Shown one piece after another: positions 21,353-31,179 of a stretch of 64,000 nt of DNA. Within the stretch, counting starts at the first letter, position 1. Each line of letters begins with the position of its first letter. Source of the stretch: Ectocarpus siliculosus (lineage: Eukaryota > Sar > Phaeophyceae > Ectocarpales > Ectocarpaceae); assembly GCA_000310025.1 (NCBI GenBank), contig FN648482.1, forward strand, positions 60,270 to 124,269. Direction: 5' to 3'. The notes below the pieces were generated by a model, which was given only the letters and a program-made list of their open reading frames with translations, made no database searches and was not told the DNA's origin. Position numbers and translations under genes: made by a program.

Positions 21353-22026
21353 TCACTGGCCCAAAAGGGTGTCGTCCCGTTGCCGTTGTGCGAGGATGGA
21401 TGGCTTGGTGAGAACCTGCGCCGCCCGGTCAATGGCTGACGTCCCACGAACATCTGGTCCCGGCGACGACCTCGGTACCTCCCCCCGTGCCGCGAGCACT
21501 TCACCGATGTCGTCGTGGCTTCGATGGACGGGCGACGGCGGTAGCGCAGGAAGCGGGGGTGCGGATGGCACGGCTTCGACAGGTGTGGGTCCAGCCTCCT
21601 GCTCGTCCTGCAGAAGCCCCGTCCCTCCCACCGGTGGCAGCTGCACGTCGCCGATGGGCCGCAGGCGTACGGATGGCGTGCGAGTCCTGCCGCTACGGCG
21701 TAGTCCCTGGGACTCGGCATCCAACGCTGTGCACATCGCAAAGGGCAGCGCTCCAAGGGCGGAGGGGTTAGCGTTAACGGCCCCATGGACCAAGGGTGGG
21801 GAAGGGACGTGAGCTACCGCATTCTCCTTTTGGTCTGCCTGTGCAGGGTCTAGATCGGCCAATCTCACACCGTTCAACTCTGGGCCCAGAGCCTCGACTG
21901 ACGCGTCCTCTACCGCGGGCGACAAATCGTCCCGAAAAGAGTCATCGACGTTCTCCTCAGCGGGCCCTGCAACCGGGAGCCGCGAGCGCGCGTCGGGCAC
22001 AAGGTGCTCTACGACGCTGGCGATGT
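21353..22026 (-). CDS. Hypothetical ORF, possible retroelement linker
   Basis: The minus-strand frame is open from just after a TGA at about 22,027 down to a stop at 21,353, with mostly G/C third positions. The product is acidic and Pro/Ala-rich with no globular domain (VEHLVPDARSRLPVAGPAEE near the start). A basic RRSGRTRTPSVRL motif sits in the middle. Motifs of this type (RRSxRxxxPP) occur in the linker between integrase and RT of Ty1/copia polyproteins, but neither enzyme is present here, so that assignment is weak. It has no in-frame ATG before the GTG near 22,000 and may be an internal fragment of a larger decayed gene carried by the inverted-LTR insertion. Confidence 0.35.
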
Positions 22027-22856
22027 CTCAACGCGCGGCGCCACAAAGAGCCTTTATGGACGTGCAAGGGACGGGCAAACTACCCGTACTCGAAGGGGGT
22101 TGTGTTAGGAGAAAGGGTAACGATCTCTTATTCCTTCGACATCCGTAGTGCAACATGGCCACCACAAACTGCCAATGCATATCGCCAAGGTGGGCCAGTG
22201 ACAACTGTAGAATATCAAAGACCAGGTCACTTCCATCCCTGCGTGGTCGTACGTGTGTGGGGCAGCACGACTATGTCGGCTAACATGGACTCTGCGGTGG
22301 CTGACAACTCGTTCCCTTTGTTTGCATTAGCCTACTCAACGTCTTGCCTCTTTACGTCCCCCCAAGCCTTCAACTGCTGTCACGACACTTGTGAAAACCT
22401 GCCCCCTGTGCGCGTCGCCTCGTTGCTGTTGTTCTGGGAGACGTGCCGACGACATTCCGATGGCCTCCAATCCTGCCTGGGTATTCCGCCCTGCTTTCAG
22501 GCAGCCGTGCTCCGGTGACCGCGGCGTCTCCCCCCTTGCAGAAAGCAATATCCCGCGGTCCCCGGGGAGCTGTGTTATGACGGCCGCGCGACATCCCCCC
22601 TTGCTGAAGTCAAAGCATCCATCCGCGGTCGTTTCCAAAGGTGCGAGGGTGCTCTCTTCGACGTCCTATCTCGGCATCGAAAGCGGTTTCTACCGGCATC
22701 GCAGCGTGTGTTGCCAAGAGCAAAACTCCACCTCACCCCTACGTGACAGCATGCATGAGCACTATTCGGGGAAAACGTATCGCATGTATTTCGTGCAGCA
22801 ACCAGAGTGGTCGCTACACACGTTTCATCGCTCTCAACAAGACGAGCAGTGGTACA
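22027..22856. other. Interior of the inverted-LTR insertion, right part
   Basis: No supported gene. Plus ORFs of 240 aa (21,796-22,518) and 159 aa (22,391-22,870) overlap the minus ORF or each other and lack domains. Two similar G/C-rich segments (CTCCCCCCTTGCAGAAAGC and CATCCCCCCTTGCTGAAGTC) occur near 22,527 and 22,593. Confidence 0.4.
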
Positions 22857-22998
22857 GGTGCAGCCGCTAGGAGCGGCAGCTACACCAACACCAGACACCG
22901 GTGCAGCCGCCAGGAGTGGCAGCTACACCTAATACCCAACATCAATGCAGCCGCCAGGAGTGGCAGCTACACCAATATCAGACGTCGGTGCAGCCACC
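22857..22998 (+). repeat. Minisatellite, about 3 units of ~50 bp
   Basis: Three copies of GTGCAGCCGCCAGGAGTGGC followed by AGCTACACC and a short spacer, tandemly repeated. A fourth, broken unit follows to about 23,010. It lies inside the inverted-LTR insertion. Confidence 0.85.
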
Positions 22999-23304
22999 TA
23001 GCGGCACCTCCCCCCTCCGGGGGGGCGGCCATGGGTGTAGTCACCCGGGTCAGCCGCTGCACATGTTCCCTCCACCCGCCAACCACACCGCCGAAAATTA
23101 AAACTGGTCGGGAGACGAGTGAGCTGATAGCAACCGTGCACGGAATTTATGCCACGCGTGATGACCCACGCATCGCATGAGGGAAGCATGTGAGCCTTGA
23201 AAAATATACCGCAGACACCGGAAAAAAAAATCAAAATACCAGCACATGTTAGGGTTAGATAGCTGATAGTTAGGCATGGGGTTGCACGCCTGGACATGCA
23301 CCAG

Positions 23305-23810
23305 TGTGCAAGCCACATGTTAGGGTTAGAGTTAGCTGAGATGTTACGGTTACATAGTTTACGGTACAGGGAGTTGCACCCTTCGGGATTAGCGTTGTTC
23401 CCATAGGTTGGTGTTGACAGTTCTGTACAATTGCGGAACCCCTTGTCTCGGGCTTCGTGCTGCAGCACGAAGCCCACTTACTTGCTTACTTACCCTTCCT
23501 GTTGGCATCCAGTGCTCAGCAACAATCAAAGCGCATACCGTATCCACGACTGGAGACCTTCTCCACGCTCCACAAGCCTACATCTAGGCTTCCTCTACCG
23601 CTGTTCAAGCGCGCATCTTTGAACTCGGTACCGATCGAGAGGCTGCTACCATCAGGTCGGTAGCTTTTAGTAATCATTCTGGAGAGCGTGACTTCCTTCC
23701 TATACACACAACCATGGACTTGTGGCCACGAATAGCCACAAACCTATGCCTAGAGAGACCCGCTCATATCACGAGATCCATCCCAAATCCGAGCCTCTCT
23801 TTCCGTCACA
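23305..23810 (+). repeat. Inverted LTR-like repeat A, right copy
   Basis: Starts TGTGCAAGCCACATG and ends TTTCCGTCACA. It includes GTTAGGGTTAGAGTTAGC, a telomere-like run, near its start. It also contains a perfect 26-bp palindrome at 23,450-23,475 (GGGCTTCGTGCTG and its complement), followed by a shorter TTAC microsatellite than the left copy. Length 506 bp against 510 bp on the left. Confidence 0.9.
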
Positions 23811-23848
23811 TGGTGTCCAATCCGAGAATCGAACTCGGGTTTCCACAG
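23811..23848 (-). other. tRNA 3'-end-like sequence at insertion edge
   Basis: On the minus strand this reads as the 3' part of a tRNA. It has a T arm with a five-of-five paired stem (CCGAG / CTCGG) around a consensus loop TTCGATT, then a seven-base acceptor strand ATTGGAC, A, and CCA at the end. The CCA abuts the CACA end of the LTR-like repeat. On the plus strand, TGGTGTCCAATCCGAGAA is therefore where a primer-binding site should be. It extends beyond an 18-base site to about 38 bases, roughly a tRNA 3' half. The tRNA identity was not determined. Confidence 0.6.
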
Positions 23849-23849
23849 A

Positions 23850-24471
23850 TGGACCAGACGCCGACTGTACATGGAAGTCGTACGAGTGTCGACTCAGTTG
23901 TGCTGTCACAGCATCTTCCACGCACTACTGCCAGTGCTGGTTTGTTGATTGGAGTCTTTTAAGTCGAGATACAGCAGTCGGATTCTCGGGTTGTGCAGGC
24001 AAAAAAAGTGAACCAGAGCAAAAACTTTCATGCATAGCTCGATTCTGTGTTTTTGCAACAGCAGTATGGACTAGACGCCGAACGACGTCCGCGTGCTACC
24101 GCAACGACCTAGCTGGATGGGATACTTCCTGCCACGGCGAATTATAGTACAGTGCGATGCAAACATCCGTTCGTGTGTCGTGCGGCTGCCACATGTGTCG
24201 ACGACAGGTACACGTAGAGCTCTCGCCATGTTGTCGTTACCGCGCAGCAGGAGGACCCCTCGGAGATCTTCCACATGGTGCTACAACGACAGCAGTACTT
24301 GTACATAGATGTCGTAGGAGAGTGGAGTTGTGCTGTCACGGCATCTTCCACGCACTCTCCTACCGGTGCTTGCGTCGATTGGAGTCTTGTAGGCCGAAAT
24401 ACAAGAGTGGGTTGGGTTCCCGGGTTGTGGAAGCAAACCTACCTGCAACAACAGAGAAGGCGGTGTTCTAC
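23850..24471 (+). repeat. FB2 arm B, left
   Basis: Inverted copy of 28,134-28,760. The arm itself contains two related units about 425 bp apart, at about 23,893 and 24,318. Each has GTGCTGTCAC.GCATCTTCCA, then GATTGGAGTCTT. The arm is thus a tandem duplication that was then palindromised. No gene is claimed. Confidence 0.85.
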
Positions 24472-24739
24472 ATATGTCCTACGGTAACCCGCTCAGCTTC
24501 TCTTTTTTTTTGCGACATGTGGTTACATATTCCTTTGCCACTGCCGAAAAAGACCGCTGGATCTTTAGGCAGTCCATCTTTCGCATTTATCATTTTACTA
24601 CACCGAACGACGCAGGACGGGTCGACGTTCATCATTGTTGTTGTTGTTGTGTCTTCTCAATAAAAACCGTTCCGATCTCTCTCTACCCAGTACCTTCATA
24701 ATGTCCGCTTACTTACTTATGGATTATCTGTTGGAAATT
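24472..24739. other. Spacer between FB2 arms B and C, left side only
   Basis: Not matched on the right side, where a diverged B copy and other sequence occupy the place. It includes a T-run (about 24,504-24,513) and a (GTT)n run near 24,637-24,650. No gene is seen. Confidence 0.5.
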
Positions 24740-25455
24740 GTGGGAATCCCTTCATTCCGAGAGAGCCATAGGTCGGTATCCGGCCTTTTATTTTTTGTAT
24801 GCACTTTTCTTCTTGTGAAGCTTTGACGTTGCGCTTGCCATCGTCGCTGAAGAATTTGTGTCTTCAAACCTCATCAGCCGGCCTTCAAAATTCTTGTTGG
24901 TAAGTCTCCGTGGTAACTTCTCCGCGCATGAGTCAAATGCGGTTATGACCTGCGCTTTGACTTTCACGATGGGTATTTTACCTCCTCCCCGTCTTGCATT
25001 GGTGAGTACCTGCGTTATACGGAAGGATCGTTCCACGACGCAAACGTCGACGTCTCCTTTTTCTTTCTTTTTCCTTCGCACTCCTTCCTTGCCGCGGTTT
25101 TCACACCGACTTCGAACTTCGAACGTGGGGTGCAATTTCCTCTCTTCGTACCTTCCTGGTCGGCCTTCTCCATCGTTATGTACATAATGTATACCTCGAT
25201 TTTTCGGCTTTTCGATTCCGATAGAGACAAGACTACGGACTGACATGTCCCTTTCACCCCCGACGGGACCGCGCGCTCGTCGAGTGCCGAAATTCTTCAC
25301 CACTTCCTTGCCTCTCCGAACACCGTCCCTTCTTCCCGCCCCAAAAAATCTTCTCCCCTTCTTCTTCTTTCCTTCCTCCCGGACACTCACCACCATCCGT
25401 CCTGGATGTTGGCCCCCAGCCCCATTGGGGGGCGGGGGGCCAATCCTTAACCCGA
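24740..25455 (+). repeat. FB2 arm C, left
   Basis: Inverted copy of 26,491-27,209. It ends in a short near-palindrome (CCCCATTGGGGGGCGGGGGG type) followed by CCAATCCTTAACCC. A similar end block occurs at about 37,270-37,325. Confidence 0.9.
24788..25396 (-). CDS. Basic hypothetical ORF carried in FB2 arm C, 202 aa
   Basis: The minus frame reads from MVVSVREEGKKKKGRRFFG at 25,396 to ..SKLHKKKSAYKK at 24,788. It is very basic in the first half. The second half is more globular (DVDVCVVERSFRITQVL; IPIVKVKAQVITAFDSCAEK). In the right arm (26,550-27,160, plus strand) the same protein can be followed but only in pieces. Indels near 26,740 and 26,880-26,940 break the frame, and many changes alter amino acids. 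That argues against current constraint, but the left copy is intact. Family unknown. If it is real, it would be the only protein coded by the foldback element itself. Confidence 0.3.
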   Translation of the reverse strand: MVVSVREEGKKKKGRRFFGAGRRDGVRRGKEVVKNFGTRRARGPVGGERDMSVRSLVSIGIEKPKNRGIHYVHNDGEGRPGRYEERKLHPTFEVRSRCENRGKEGVRRKKKEKGDVDVCVVERSFRITQVLTNARRGGGKIPIVKVKAQVITAFDSCAEKLPRRLTNKNFEGRLMRFEDTNSSATMASATSKLHKKKSAYKK

Positions 25456-25689
25456 GTTACTACCACCGCTGATTGCATCATCGGTGATCGGACAAATGGG
25501 GACCAACCTCCTACCTGCAAAGACACGGCAGTAGATCCTCGGCATTTAACAAATGGTGTCACGATCTATTTCTCTAGAAGGTAAAGATTCAACCAATTCC
25601 AGGACTTAAACCTCTCTGTAGGAAATCAATACAAACGTGCAGAATTTGCGTGGAACTTGCTCCATGGGCGGTGTATATTTTTTTTCTCA
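25456..25689. other. FB2 loop, left part
   Basis: Unpaired loop sequence with no recognisable feature before the minisatellite. Confidence 0.5.
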
Positions 25690-26160
25690 CAGACTGCTGT
25701 TCGCCTGTATGTGAGTTCGTGTGTGCTGCAGCGGCGTCTTTCTTGCAAGTCCTCCTGCTGTCGTCCTGATGCTGATGCGACGGCTGTTCGCGTGCATGTG
25801 AGTGTGTGTGTGTTTTAGCCGCGTCTTTGTTGCAGGTCCTGCTGCCTCTTAAATCCGCTGCGTAAATGCGACGGCTGTTCGCGTGCATGTGAGTGTGTGT
25901 GTGTGTTTTAGCCGCGTCTTTGTTGCAGGTCCTGCTGCCTCTTAAATCCGCTGCGTAAGACCACTCGCTCTTGTGTAGTCATACGGTGTTGCTGTTCGCG
26001 TGTACGTTAGTTTGTGTGTGCCTTAGTGGCATCTTAGGGTTAGGGTCCTCCTCTGCTGCTGCGACCGCTGTTCGTGTGTACGATATTTCGTGTGTGTTTT
26101 AGCGGCGTCTTTGATGCAGGTCCTGCTGCTGCTGTAATCCGCTGCGTTGATCACTTGCTC
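25690..26160 (+). repeat. Loop minisatellite, 5 units of ~90-115 bp
   Basis: Five tandem units begin GCTGTTCG(C/T)(G/C)TGTA or GCATGTGAG and contain GTGTGTGT, TTAG(C/T)(C/G)GCGTCTTTG and GCAGGTCCTGCTGC. The second and third are almost identical. The fourth contains CTTAGGGTTAGGGTCC at about 26,034-26,049, a telomere-like insertion or mutation. The array fills the FB2 loop. Confidence 0.9.
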
Positions 26161-26490
26161 TTGTGTATTACGGTAGTACCGTGGTGCTGCCCATGCTCTG
26201 TGGAACTTGTGTGCTCAAATTCTTCTGTTTTTTCGAAAGCAGTAAATGTTTTTGTATTTCTTGGGAAGGCTTTCTTCCCGCGGAACACGTTCCCGGGGTA
26301 TAGAGCCAGTTTTTTCAACTTTGGGCGTCAAGCACACGCGCCAAGGGTGGGTTGCGTCCTCGGGCGTGCGCGGTAATGTACCGACGACCCTCGTGCGTGC
26401 CCATGAGAAAGTACAGTGAGAAAAGATTGACTTACGCCCGCGAAATATGTCCCGAAGCCCCAAAACAGGCGAAATGAACATATGTACATA
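26161..26490. other. FB2 loop, right part
   Basis: Unpaired loop sequence between the minisatellite and arm C. No feature was recognised apart from short ORFs. Confidence 0.5.
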
Positions 26491-27209
26491 CTAGGGTTAA
26501 GGATTGGCCCCCCGCCCCCCAATGGGGCTGGGGGCCAACATCCAGGACGGATGGTGGTGAGTGTCCGGGAGGAAGGGAAGAAGAAGAAGGGGAGAAGATT
26601 TTTTGGGGCGGGAAGAAGGGACGGTGTTGGGAGAGGCAAGGAAGTGGTGAAGAATTTCGGCACTCGACGAGCGCGCGGTCCCGTCGGTGGTGAAAGGGAC
26701 ATGTCAGTCCGTAGTTCTGTCTGTCGGAATCGAACAGCCGAAAAATCGAGGTATACATTATGTACATAACGATGGAGGAGGCCGAGGAAGAAGGTACGAA
26801 GAGAGGAAATTGCACCCCACGTTCGAAGTTCGAGGTCGGTGTGAAAACCGCGGCAAGGAAGGAGTGCGAAGGAAAAAAAATAGAAAATGGAGACGTCGAC
26901 GTTTGCGTCGTGGAACGATCCTTTCTTCCGTATAACGCAGGTACTCACCAAATGCAAGACGGGGAGGTAAAATACCCATCGTGAAAGTCAAACCGCAGGT
27001 CATAACCGCATATGACTCGTGCGCGGAGAAGGTTCCACGGAGACTTATCAAAAAGAAGTTTGAAGGCCGGCTGAGAAGGTTGGAAAACACAAACACTCAC
27101 GCGACGATGGCAAGCGCAATGTCAAAACTTCACAAGAAGAAAAGTGCATACAAAAAAAGAAAAGAGCGGATCCCGACCTATGGCTCTCTCGGAATGAAGG
27201 AATTCCCAC
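26491..27209 (-). repeat. FB2 arm C, right
   Basis: Inverted copy of 24,740-25,455 with small indels. Begins CTAGGGTTAAGGATTGG and ends GGAATGAAGGAATTCCCAC. The outer flank continues directly into the diverged B-like unit. Confidence 0.9.
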
Positions 27210-27239
27210 GAGGTTTGAAGACACAAGCGCTTACTACGC

Positions 27240-27780
27240 GACCATGACAATCGCAACGGCAAGAAGCTGCCGTGACAACACAAGTACCTCGACACTGGAA
27301 GATCCCCGAGGAGAGCCTTTGCGCGGAAACAGCTACTACAGAGAGAGCGGGAGGTCTGCGTGTAGCTGTTGGTGGACATGTGGCAGGCGCACGACACGCG
27401 AACGGATGTTTGCATCGCATAGTAGTAATAGTAGTATGGCTCGCCGTCGCAGGAGGTATCCCTTCCAGTCATGGTCGTTCCCTGCCGCAAGAGGCGGACG
27501 TCGTCCGGCGTCTGGTCCACACTGCTGTGAAGCATCAACAAACAGCGGTCGAGCTATATGCATGCATGGTTTGTTTTGCTCTCGCTGTTGCAGGCAAACT
27601 TGCTTCCATAAAGAAACCGAGAATTTCACTGCTGTATCCCGACGTACAAGACTCCCATCGACACACCAGCACGGACGGGTAGGAGGAGTGGGTGCATGGA
27701 AGATGCCGTCACAGCACAGCTAATTCCACACTCCTACCACTATGTACAGTCAGTGTCTGGTCGACAAGAAAGTCGAAGGT
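27240..27780 (+). repeat. Diverged FB2 B-type unit
   Basis: Direct, clearly diverged copy of 28,300-28,760. It shares ACACACGAACGGATGTTTGC-like sequence (here ACACGCGAACGGATGTTTGC), GGCGTCTGGTCCA.ACTGCTG and GTGCATGGAAGATGCCGTCA. It shows that the B unit was present in several copies before the palindrome formed. Confidence 0.75.
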
Positions 27781-28133
27781 AGGCATGATGAGACGACGAG
27801 GGAAGAAAGTAAGCGAAAAGAGACGGACCGAGTGGCGTGATACGTGCCGGATTGAATTTCTTTTAGCCAAATCCCCCCCCCCAACGCTGCACCATTGCAC
27901 CAACCCCCCACTAGTGACGACGTACCATTACAATGTATCGCTGGTTGGTGGCCATGTTTGCGTGTTTGCTGTTCGTTCGTTATAATAGTGGTCTCTCCAC
28001 CGTGTGCCTTTTCTGTCTCTTATTTCTTGTTATTTTCGGTCTGGTCTCTTTTTGTCCTCGCTCTTTTTCTTTTTGTCCTCGTTTTCTTTTTCGTTTTCTT
28101 TTTTTCTCTTTTCTTCCTGTTTCCTGTAGTAAA
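27781..28133. other. FB2 right side, unpaired stretch
   Basis: No partner on the left side. It is T/C-rich near 28,010-28,125 (CTTTTTGTCCTCG twice). The overlapping ORFs are low-complexity. No gene is claimed. Confidence 0.5.
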
Positions 28134-28760
28134 TAGAACACCGCCTTCTCTGTTGTTGCTGCAGGCAGGTTTGCTTCCACAACCCGGGAGCCCAACCCAC
28201 TCTTGTATTTCGGCCTACAAGACTCCAATCAACGCAAGCACCGGTAGGAGAGTGCGTGGAAGATGCCGTGACAGCACAACTCCACTCTCCTACGACATCT
28301 ATGTACAGTAGTACTGCTGTCGTTGTAGCACCATGTGGAAGATCTCCGAGGGGTCCTCCTGCGCGGTAACGACAACATCGCGAGAGCTTTACGTGTACCT
28401 GTCGTCGACACATGTGGCAGCCGCGCGACACACGAACGGATGTTTGCATCGCACTGTACTATGGTTCCCCGTGGCAGGAAGTATCCTATCCAGCTAGGTC
28501 GTTCCGGTAGTACGCGGACGTCGTTCGGCGTCTAGTCCATACTGCTATTATTGCAAAAACACAGCAGTAATCGAACTATGCATGCATTTTTTTGCTCTGG
28601 TTCACTTTTGCCTCCACAACCCGAGAATCCGACTGCTGTATCTCGACCTACAAGACTCCAATCAACAAACCGGCACTGGCAGAAGTGCGTGGAAGATGCT
28701 GTGACAGCACCACTAAGTCGACACTCGTACGACTTCTATGTACAGTCGGCGTCTGGTCCA
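28134..28760 (-). repeat. FB2 arm B, right
   Basis: Inverted copy of 23,850-24,471. It is contiguous with T at 28,757-28,873, giving the empty-site sequence for the inverted-LTR insertion in the left arm. Confidence 0.85.
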
Positions 28761-28873
28761 TACTGCTGTAGAAATACAAAAATCGAGCCATCTTTTTTAT
28801 TTTTTTTCCCATACTAATAACAAGAAATGTATCGCGTCACGACGACCATCCTGTGAGTATATATATAACATGA
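28757..28873 (-). repeat. FB2 terminal segment T, right
   Basis: Reverse complement of 19,521-19,632, ending GAGTATATATATAACATGA. A third, diverged copy in the same orientation lies at about 37,498-37,550. Confidence 0.9.
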
Positions 28874-29529
28874 AAACATGATAAGATTTGGTCACTTTTC
28901 ATGCTTCGGCGTTTCTTTCTCTCGCGGCAGCGAGTCTTTTCTCGCGGTTCCTTCTCAGGGGCACGCAGGAGGCTCGTCGGTGCATTAACGCCCGTGCCCG
29001 GAGCTCGGTAGGCCTCCGTGGCGCGTGTGGTTGACGGCCAAAGTTGCGAAAACTGGCTCAAAACCCCGGGGACGCGTTCCGCGCTGACAAAGCCTGGCGA
29101 ACCAATTCTGAAACCTATCAAACCCATCAAATGCGACAATTTGAAATATTTGCCTCTTGCTCCTCCACTTTCATTCGTCCATTCATTCATTAATTCGATG
29201 ATTCACGGTCGTGACTCTTCGTGTCATCGCATTGTCCAACAGAAGTACCTACGTTCACTACACTTCGCAGCGGGCCACGTCTACTTATTATTTCGTGTAA
29301 GCCTTTTGACGATAGCAACGATTGCAACTTGATGCAGTACATACTGCTGTTGGATGACGAAAAGAGTGACCCGAGAAACTACTACAGTAGAGCAATTACA
29401 ACATAACTAGATTGCACATAACACCGTAGCCCCCATGGTATTACCGATAAAGAAGGTCAAGTATTTTTGGTGCATGAACTACAACGATCCATACATGCAC
29501 CTACTCCGAGAACCGTGATAGCCGGAGAG
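28874..29529. other. Intergenic, no supported gene
   Basis: ORFs of 117 aa (minus) and 104 aa (plus) overlap at 28,837-29,332. Neither has a domain, and composition does not separate them. Confidence 0.45.
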
Positions 29530-30460
29530 TTGGCACCGGGTGCGACCATTTTTGTTACTGTTTTTTCCTTGGGTTTTTTATCGCACCCCGGTGCCATCTC
29601 TCCGACCCCGGTGCGGAAATGCAATTATATCACTTCTTTTAGTTATTCCAAGGCACCCCGGTTCGATCTCTCCGACCGGTGCCATCCCCGATGAAATGCA
29701 CACAGGTCTTGTATGCATGCACCGGTGCCATCTCCCCGACCGGTACGATGGTATTGATACCAGTGCAGCACCCCCACACACGGTCTTCTTCACACGCGGG
29801 TTGATACTATTGATCAGTTAGAACCACACGTACGTGTAGGTACCGTTGTTGCTGGTTTGAAGCACACCGGTAACGGCAACGTTGGCTGGTACGTAAAAGG
29901 TTTCTATGCAGCGAGTGGTCTTGCGTTTGATGCAAGTTTGGCTATGGCGTGACAATATCAAACGATGTCGTTTCCATCTGATCTGAGGTGGTACCAGTAC
30001 ACACGGTATCAATTCTTTGTTTCCCGCTTTCGTTTCGGTCTGTTTCTACGGATACCAGCACGTACGCAGCAGTACAATAGTTTCGGGTTGTGTAAGGTGG
30101 GGTAGGGTGCGGCTTGTACGTTGTGTGTTTGGTTGAGTATTCGGTTGGCAACTTCCATACCAATGAAAAAATGAAAACAACTGGCATCCCGCGTGAACCG
30201 CGACCTTTCAATCGTACGCAAAGGAGTGGCGCTCCGCTGACACTGTCCCCACGTGTAACAGGTACCCACATGTACCTCATTCCGGCAGCTGAAGAGGAGC
30301 TCAAGCTTGGATTTGGGGGTCGGAGAGATCGCACCCGGTGCGATCTCACCGACCCTGAAGCGTAGTTCGAATGAAATGTTTTTTTCTTGTTTTTTTGTCG
30401 CACCCCGGTGCCATCTCTCCGACCGGTGCCATCTCCCCGGCCAATGCCAACTCTTCGACT
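29530..30460. repeat. Cluster of GGTGCCATCTCTCCGACC palindromic motifs
   Basis: Short motifs of the type CACCCCGGTGCCATCTC(T/C) CCGACCGGTG recur at about 29,583, 29,650, 29,721 and 30,400. An inverted version makes a near-perfect 37-bp palindrome at 30,318-30,354 (GGTCGGAGAGATCGCACC against GGTGCGATCTCACCGACC). Both flanks of several copies end in CACCCCGG/CCGGGGTG. Between them no gene is supported. The minus ORF of 192 aa (29,942-30,520) crosses the motifs and is not convincing. Confidence 0.7.
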
Positions 30461-30744
30461 ATTACGGTAGTAAAGACTGTGGGATATCTCTGGACATACA
30501 CACAAACAAACACACAACAAATCGTGTTTAACCCTTTACGGTCTACAGGCGTCCTGACAGATTATTGATTGATCATTTGCAAATGCTGGTGTTGTGGCAT
30601 GCCATGGTGTTGGCAAGTCAGCAGGTAGGTCAAGGGTGGGTGTGTCTATATTATTCGCATCGACCGCGCTACCTGGTGACCAATGAAAAGACGTTAGTGC
30701 CAGCGGGTAACATCGGGAGTTCCACACTTTCTACACTTTTCCCA

Positions 30745-31165
30745 AACGGCCCATGGGGCACCCCTGGGGCGTTTGCTGCCCATGGGTCACCCGTGGGTCA
30801 CTCGTGGGCATGCCCATGGGCATACCCATGGGCATGCCCAAAATGCCCATGACGGGCGGCCCATGGCCATGGTGGGCTGCCCACCATGGGCAACCCATCG
30901 TGGGCAGCTCATGGGCAGCCCACCATGGGCGGCCCACCGTGGGCAGCCCACCATGGGTGCATGATCACAGCCTATCGTGGGCAGCTCATGAGCAGGGCAG
31001 GAAATGGTGGGCAGCTCATGGGCAGCCCACCATGGACTGCCCATCGTGGGCAGCTCATGAGCAGGGCAGGAAATGGTGGGGAGCCAATGGGCAGCCTTTG
31101 TTGTGGGCAGCCTATCGTGCGCAGCTGATGGACACAGCCCATCCATCATGGGCTACCGACATACT
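30745..31165. repeat. GCCCATGGGC-rich palindromic block 1
   Basis: About 420 bp are built almost wholly from CCCATGGGC, GCCCACCATGGGC and GTGGGCAGC(C/T) CA words in both orientations. GGGCATGCCCATGGGCAT is repeated near 30,805-30,842. Because the words are their own complements, four frames on both strands are open for 60-143 codons (MPMG.., WWAAHGQPTM..), which does not imply protein. One ~105-bp unit (AGCAGGGCAGGAAATGGTGG and neighbours) is tandemly repeated near 30,990 and 31,060. Confidence 0.9.
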
Positions 31166-31179
31166 CCCTCTGATGGAAA

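Larger units (their letters stand above)
19633..23848. mobile_element. Inverted-LTR insertion within FB2 left arm
   Basis: Two ~510-bp repeats (19,633-20,142 and 23,305-23,810) lie in inverted orientation. In the outward direction each runs TGTGCAAG..CCGTCACA, so both have TG..CA ends like LTRs, with the CA (U5) ends pointing outward. A 38-base tRNA-3'-end-like segment follows the right copy, and the whole is flanked by ATGG (19,629-19,632 and 23,849-23,852). The uninterrupted target (CAGCAGTATGGACCAGACG) is seen, inverted, in the FB2 right arm, so the insertion boundaries are well defined. A 4-bp duplication also flanks LTR element 2. An autointegration-type rearranged retroelement is one reading; a separate foldback element is another. 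Confidence 0.7.
19521..28873. mobile_element. FB2: compound nested foldback element
   Basis: Inverted arms nest in order. T (19,521-19,632 with 28,757-28,873), then B (23,850-24,471 with 28,134-28,760), then C (24,740-25,455 with 26,491-27,209), around a minisatellite loop near 26 kb. T and B are contiguous on the right but split on the left by another insertion (19,633-23,848). Removing that insertion restores a continuous T-B arm. The right side also holds a diverged B-like copy (about 27,240-27,780). No transposase is recognised, and no target duplication is evident at the T ends (..GACTGCTA / AAACATGA..). A partial family member sits at 37,200-37,550. It may be a foldback transposon or repeated inverted duplication. 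Confidence 0.75.

Noticed and set aside
21353-22026. Firm Ty1/copia assignment from the RRSGRTRTP motif
   Set aside because: One short basic motif without integrase or RT nearby is not enough.
22857-22998. CRISPR-like array
   Set aside because: Three units with similar spacers and variable repeat ends in a eukaryotic context. It is an ordinary minisatellite.
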